A DNA stretch of 7,423 nt from CANCDA01 sp043757205. GTDB taxonomy: Bacteria > Pseudomonadota > Gammaproteobacteria > Burkholderiales > Burkholderiaceae_C. Numbering within the stretch: the first letter of the stretch is position 1; each line of letters starts with the position of its first letter. The stretch spans positions 1 through 7,423 of the forward strand of contig JAYVPU010000122.1 of assembly GCA_043757205.1 (NCBI GenBank). The letters are read 5' to 3'. A program made the position numbers and the translations under genes. The notes beneath the pieces were generated by a model. The model made no database searches, was not told the origin of the DNA, and saw only the letters and a list, made by a program, of their open reading frames with translations. Shown here one piece after another: positions 5,671 through 7,423 of this stretch.

Positions 5671-6339
5671 GGCGTAAGTCACCCAGGCCGCGTGCGCCGG
5701 CTGGTTCAGGTGCGGCAAGGTGTTGTAGCTCAGCAGGGTGTGGCGTTTGGGGTTGAAGTTGAACTCGGTCACCGCGCTGTTGCGGATGCGCAGATTGAGT
5801 TCGATGGTGGCCTCCGGTGCCAGGCCCAGCACATGGCCCACCGCCATAGCAATCGGCCCACCGCTGGAGACCAGCAGCACCGCACCCGCATGGGTTTGTC
5901 GCACGTGATCCAGTGCGCCGGTCACGCCCGACAAGAACTCGGAATAAGGCGGCATGCCCTGGGGCTGCGTTTTCTCTTTCATCCAAGCCAATAGCCCCTC
6001 GCGCAACAAGCGAAAGTGGTGGCGGTACAGCTCGGGGGTGTCGGGTTTGGCGAGTGGCTGCGGGTGGATGGCGGCAATCACCGCTTCGCTGTTGTATTCA
6101 TTCAGACCCGGCCACAGCGTACTGGCGCTCTCGTCGATGCCCATGCCTTTTGCAATGCCCGCCCAAGTTTGCTTTTGGCGTTGCAGTGTCCCGGTGAGCA
6201 TGGCGTCAAACACTAGGCCGTGTGCGAGCCAGTGCTCACCCAGGCGCAGGCTTTGCTGTTGGCCTAGTGCACTCAGTTGGTCGTAGTTGTCAGCACCAAA
6301 CGAGGCTTGGCCGTGGCGCACTAAATAAAGGGTTCCCAT
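5668..6339 (-). CDS. Histidine phosphatase family protein (phosphoglycerate mutase-like)
   Basis: A 223-residue cytoplasmic protein of the RHG superfamily, which transfers or hydrolyses phosphate through a phosphohistidine. The N-terminal motif LVRHGQASFG (6-15) supplies R8 and the nucleophile H9. TGTLQRQKQTW (49-59) gives the phosphate-binding R54, and LNEYN places E81 at the acid position. The second catalytic histidine, normally in VSHGG, is replaced: the sequence reads LLVSSGGPIAMA with S159 where His is expected. I recall related proteobacterial proteins with SSGG at this point, so this may be a subfamily trait rather than damage; it could lower or redirect phosphatase activity. The gene is convergent with the hydrolase and follows the PhzF-family gene on the same strand after 32 bases, so the two may share a transcript. 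The GAGGTG Shine-Dalgarno is rather far from the ATG. The substrate is unknown. Confidence 0.9.
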   Translation of the reverse strand: MGTLYLVRHGQASFGADNYDQLSALGQQQSLRLGEHWLAHGLVFDAMLTGTLQRQKQTWAGIAKGMGIDESASTLWPGLNEYNSEAVIAAIHPQPLAKPDTPELYRHHFRLLREGLLAWMKEKTQPQGMPPYSEFLSGVTGALDHVRQTHAGAVLLVSSGGPIAMAVGHVLGLAPEATIELNLRIRNSAVTEFNFNPKRHTLLSYNTLPHLNQPAHAAWVTYA

Positions 6340-6371
6340 GCGTTGATTGTGCCCACCTCACAGCGCCGACT

Positions 6372-7313
6372 TCACAGTGCCACATGACCCTCTATGCAGT
6401 TCACCACCGCGCCGCCGACCCAGACCTGGCCGCTGGCGTCGCGCTCAATGTGCACGCGCCCAGCGCGCTCCAGACAAGTGCCCTGGGCGGCCAGATAGCG
6501 CTCGGGCATCAAGCCGTCAGCGATGAGCCACTGGGCCAGGCTGGCGTTGAGGCTGCCGGTAACAGGGTCTTCTTCAATGCCCACGGGGGCGGCGAAGGCG
6601 CGCACTTCCAAGTCGGGCGCGGGGTGGACGGGCTGATCGTTTTCATGGCCCGTAAAAACGCGGGCCTCTTGGCTGGATCGTGTGATCAGAACCGGCGCGT
6701 CCTGGGGTGCGTCCAGGGCCGCGACGCCGACCTTCTGCCCTAACTTTTTCAGGGCGGCGTGGTCGGGCGTCAAACCCAGCACGGTGTCCATGCTGTCGAG
6801 CAAGAGACCCAGCCACACCGGCCCGTTGTCCAGCAGCTGCGCGGCCTTGAGTTGATGCGCCTGCAAGCCCAGCGCGGCGAGTACCTGCGTGAGCAACGCT
6901 GCGCTGGGTGCGCTGCGTTTGAGTGGTGGCGCGGCAAAGGCCAAGCGTGTGCCGTGTCGGCGAATGCGCACCAGGCCGACCTGACACTCTTGCACGATGA
7001 CTTCGCTGGATTGGGGTGCGCCACCGGCCGCTAGCCACGCATGGCAGGTGCCCAGCGTGGGGTGGCCAGCAAAGGGCAGCTCGCCGCCGGGGGTGAAGAT
7101 GCGCAAGCGGTAATCGGCCTCGGCGCGGGTCGGGGGCAGCACGAAGGTGGTTTCTGACAAATGCGTCCAGCGCGCAAAGCCCTGCATCTGCGCGTCGCTC
7201 AGGCCGGTGCCGTCCAACACCACGGCCAAGGGGTTGCCCAGGTAGGGCGTGGTGGTGTACACGTCTACCTGTTTGAAGGGACGTAGCCGGGTGGGTGAGG
7301 TCGGTGGGTGCAT
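6372..7313 (-). CDS. PhzF family phenazine biosynthesis-like protein
   Basis: A 313-residue protein with the two-domain PhzF (diaminopimelate epimerase-like) fold. Family landmarks are: QVDVYTTTPYLGNPLAVVLD (15-34); WTHLSETTFVLPP (49-61), with E54 matching the catalytic glutamate of PhzF; RIFTPGGELPFAGHPTLGT (71-89); and EEDPVTGSLNASLA (247-260), the second-domain glycine loop. All expected residues are present, so the protein should be an active isomerase or epimerase of unknown substrate. No other phenazine genes (phzA-E, phzG) are nearby, and most PhzF-family members outside such clusters are not phenazine enzymes. The ATG at 7311-7313 is chosen because similarity begins a few residues after it (FKQVDVYT). 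The longer frame starting at 7409 runs through the GC-rich intergenic repeat and adds residues unlike the family. The histidine phosphatase gene follows 32 bases after its stop. Confidence 0.93.
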   Translation of the reverse strand: MHPPTSPTRLRPFKQVDVYTTTPYLGNPLAVVLDGTGLSDAQMQGFARWTHLSETTFVLPPTRAEADYRLRIFTPGGELPFAGHPTLGTCHAWLAAGGAPQSSEVIVQECQVGLVRIRRHGTRLAFAAPPLKRSAPSAALLTQVLAALGLQAHQLKAAQLLDNGPVWLGLLLDSMDTVLGLTPDHAALKKLGQKVGVAALDAPQDAPVLITRSSQEARVFTGHENDQPVHPAPDLEVRAFAAPVGIEEDPVTGSLNASLAQWLIADGLMPERYLAAQGTCLERAGRVHIERDASGQVWVGGAVVNCIEGHVAL

Positions 7314-7356
7314 GCCCACCACTTTACGCGAAGCGACAGAAGTGGGGACTCGTTTT

Positions 7357-7423
7357 GCCGCCGGGCCGCCCAAGGCTAAACAGCCCCCTCGGGGGGCAGC
7401 GCAGTACACGAGGTGACAAGCGT
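7357..7423. repeat. GC-rich intergenic repeat element with hairpin, cut by window edge
   Basis: The segment upstream of the PhzF-family gene contains GCCGCCGGGCCGCCCAAGG followed by GCTAAACAGCCCCCTCGG and GGGGCAGCGCAG. Its centre GCCCCC (7383-7388), TCG, GGGGGC (7392-7397) is a perfect six-base stem. I recognise from memory a dispersed intergenic element of Comamonadaceae with this CCCCCTCGGGGGGCAGCG core. Only one copy is in the window, so repetitiveness cannot be shown here. No T-run follows the stem, so it is not a classical intrinsic terminator. Confidence 0.5.

Noticed and set aside
4493..5986. 497-codon minus-strand ORF antisense to the MetX-like hydrolase
   Set aside because: It is an artefact of GC-biased third positions opposite a well-supported gene. 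The product is Arg/His/Gly/Val-rich with no motif, and it also overlaps the histidine phosphatase gene in another frame.
6222..6743. 173-codon plus-strand ORF across the histidine phosphatase/PhzF junction
   Set aside because: It spans two well-supported minus-strand genes and its product resembles no family.
7314..7409. 32-residue N-terminal extension of the PhzF-family gene
   Set aside because: It would translate the GC-rich intergenic repeat. Family similarity begins just after the ATG at 7313.

Overview
This window most probably comes from a high-GC betaproteobacterium of the order Burkholderiales, and within it a Comamonadaceae-like lineage. Three things point there: a Bug-type (tripartite tricarboxylate transporter) periplasmic binding protein, strongly GC-biased codon use across most of the window, and a GC-rich intergenic hairpin repeat at the right edge that I associate from memory with Comamonadaceae genomes. 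Species cannot be told from the sequence alone.

Layout. Positions 1-83 hold what looks like the last 26 codons of a gene entering from the left. After a 20-bp perfect palindrome (132-151) comes a small, visibly AT-richer gene (200-670) with an R-x4-H motif of HEPN type, then a short reading frame (697-960) of which only the first third looks protein-like. Positions about 790-1449 are a graveyard: a piece of a GntR-family regulator (plus strand, about 930-1140) abuts the C-terminal end of an IclR-family regulator (minus strand, 1167-about 1340), and neither is complete.

The core of the window (1450-5635) looks like one catabolic module. A Bug solute-binding protein (minus, 1450-2427) is divergent from three plus-strand genes. 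Two are tandem paralogues of the polysaccharide deacetylase/PuuE-allantoinase-like fold (2560-3471 and 3532-4431). The third is a secreted alpha/beta hydrolase of the homoserine acetyltransferase (MetX) superfamily (4514-5635). A reasonable inference is that the binding protein captures a small organic acid or amide, that the two cytoplasmic NodB-fold enzymes open a C-N or amide bond, and that the exported hydrolase acts on an ester or related precursor in the periplasm. The substrate cannot be read from the sequence.

The right side (5668-7313) is a convergent minus-strand pair: a PhzF-family isomerase-like protein followed 32 bp later by a histidine phosphatase family protein whose second catalytic histidine position is serine. 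These look like ordinary chromosomal genes unrelated to the catabolic module.
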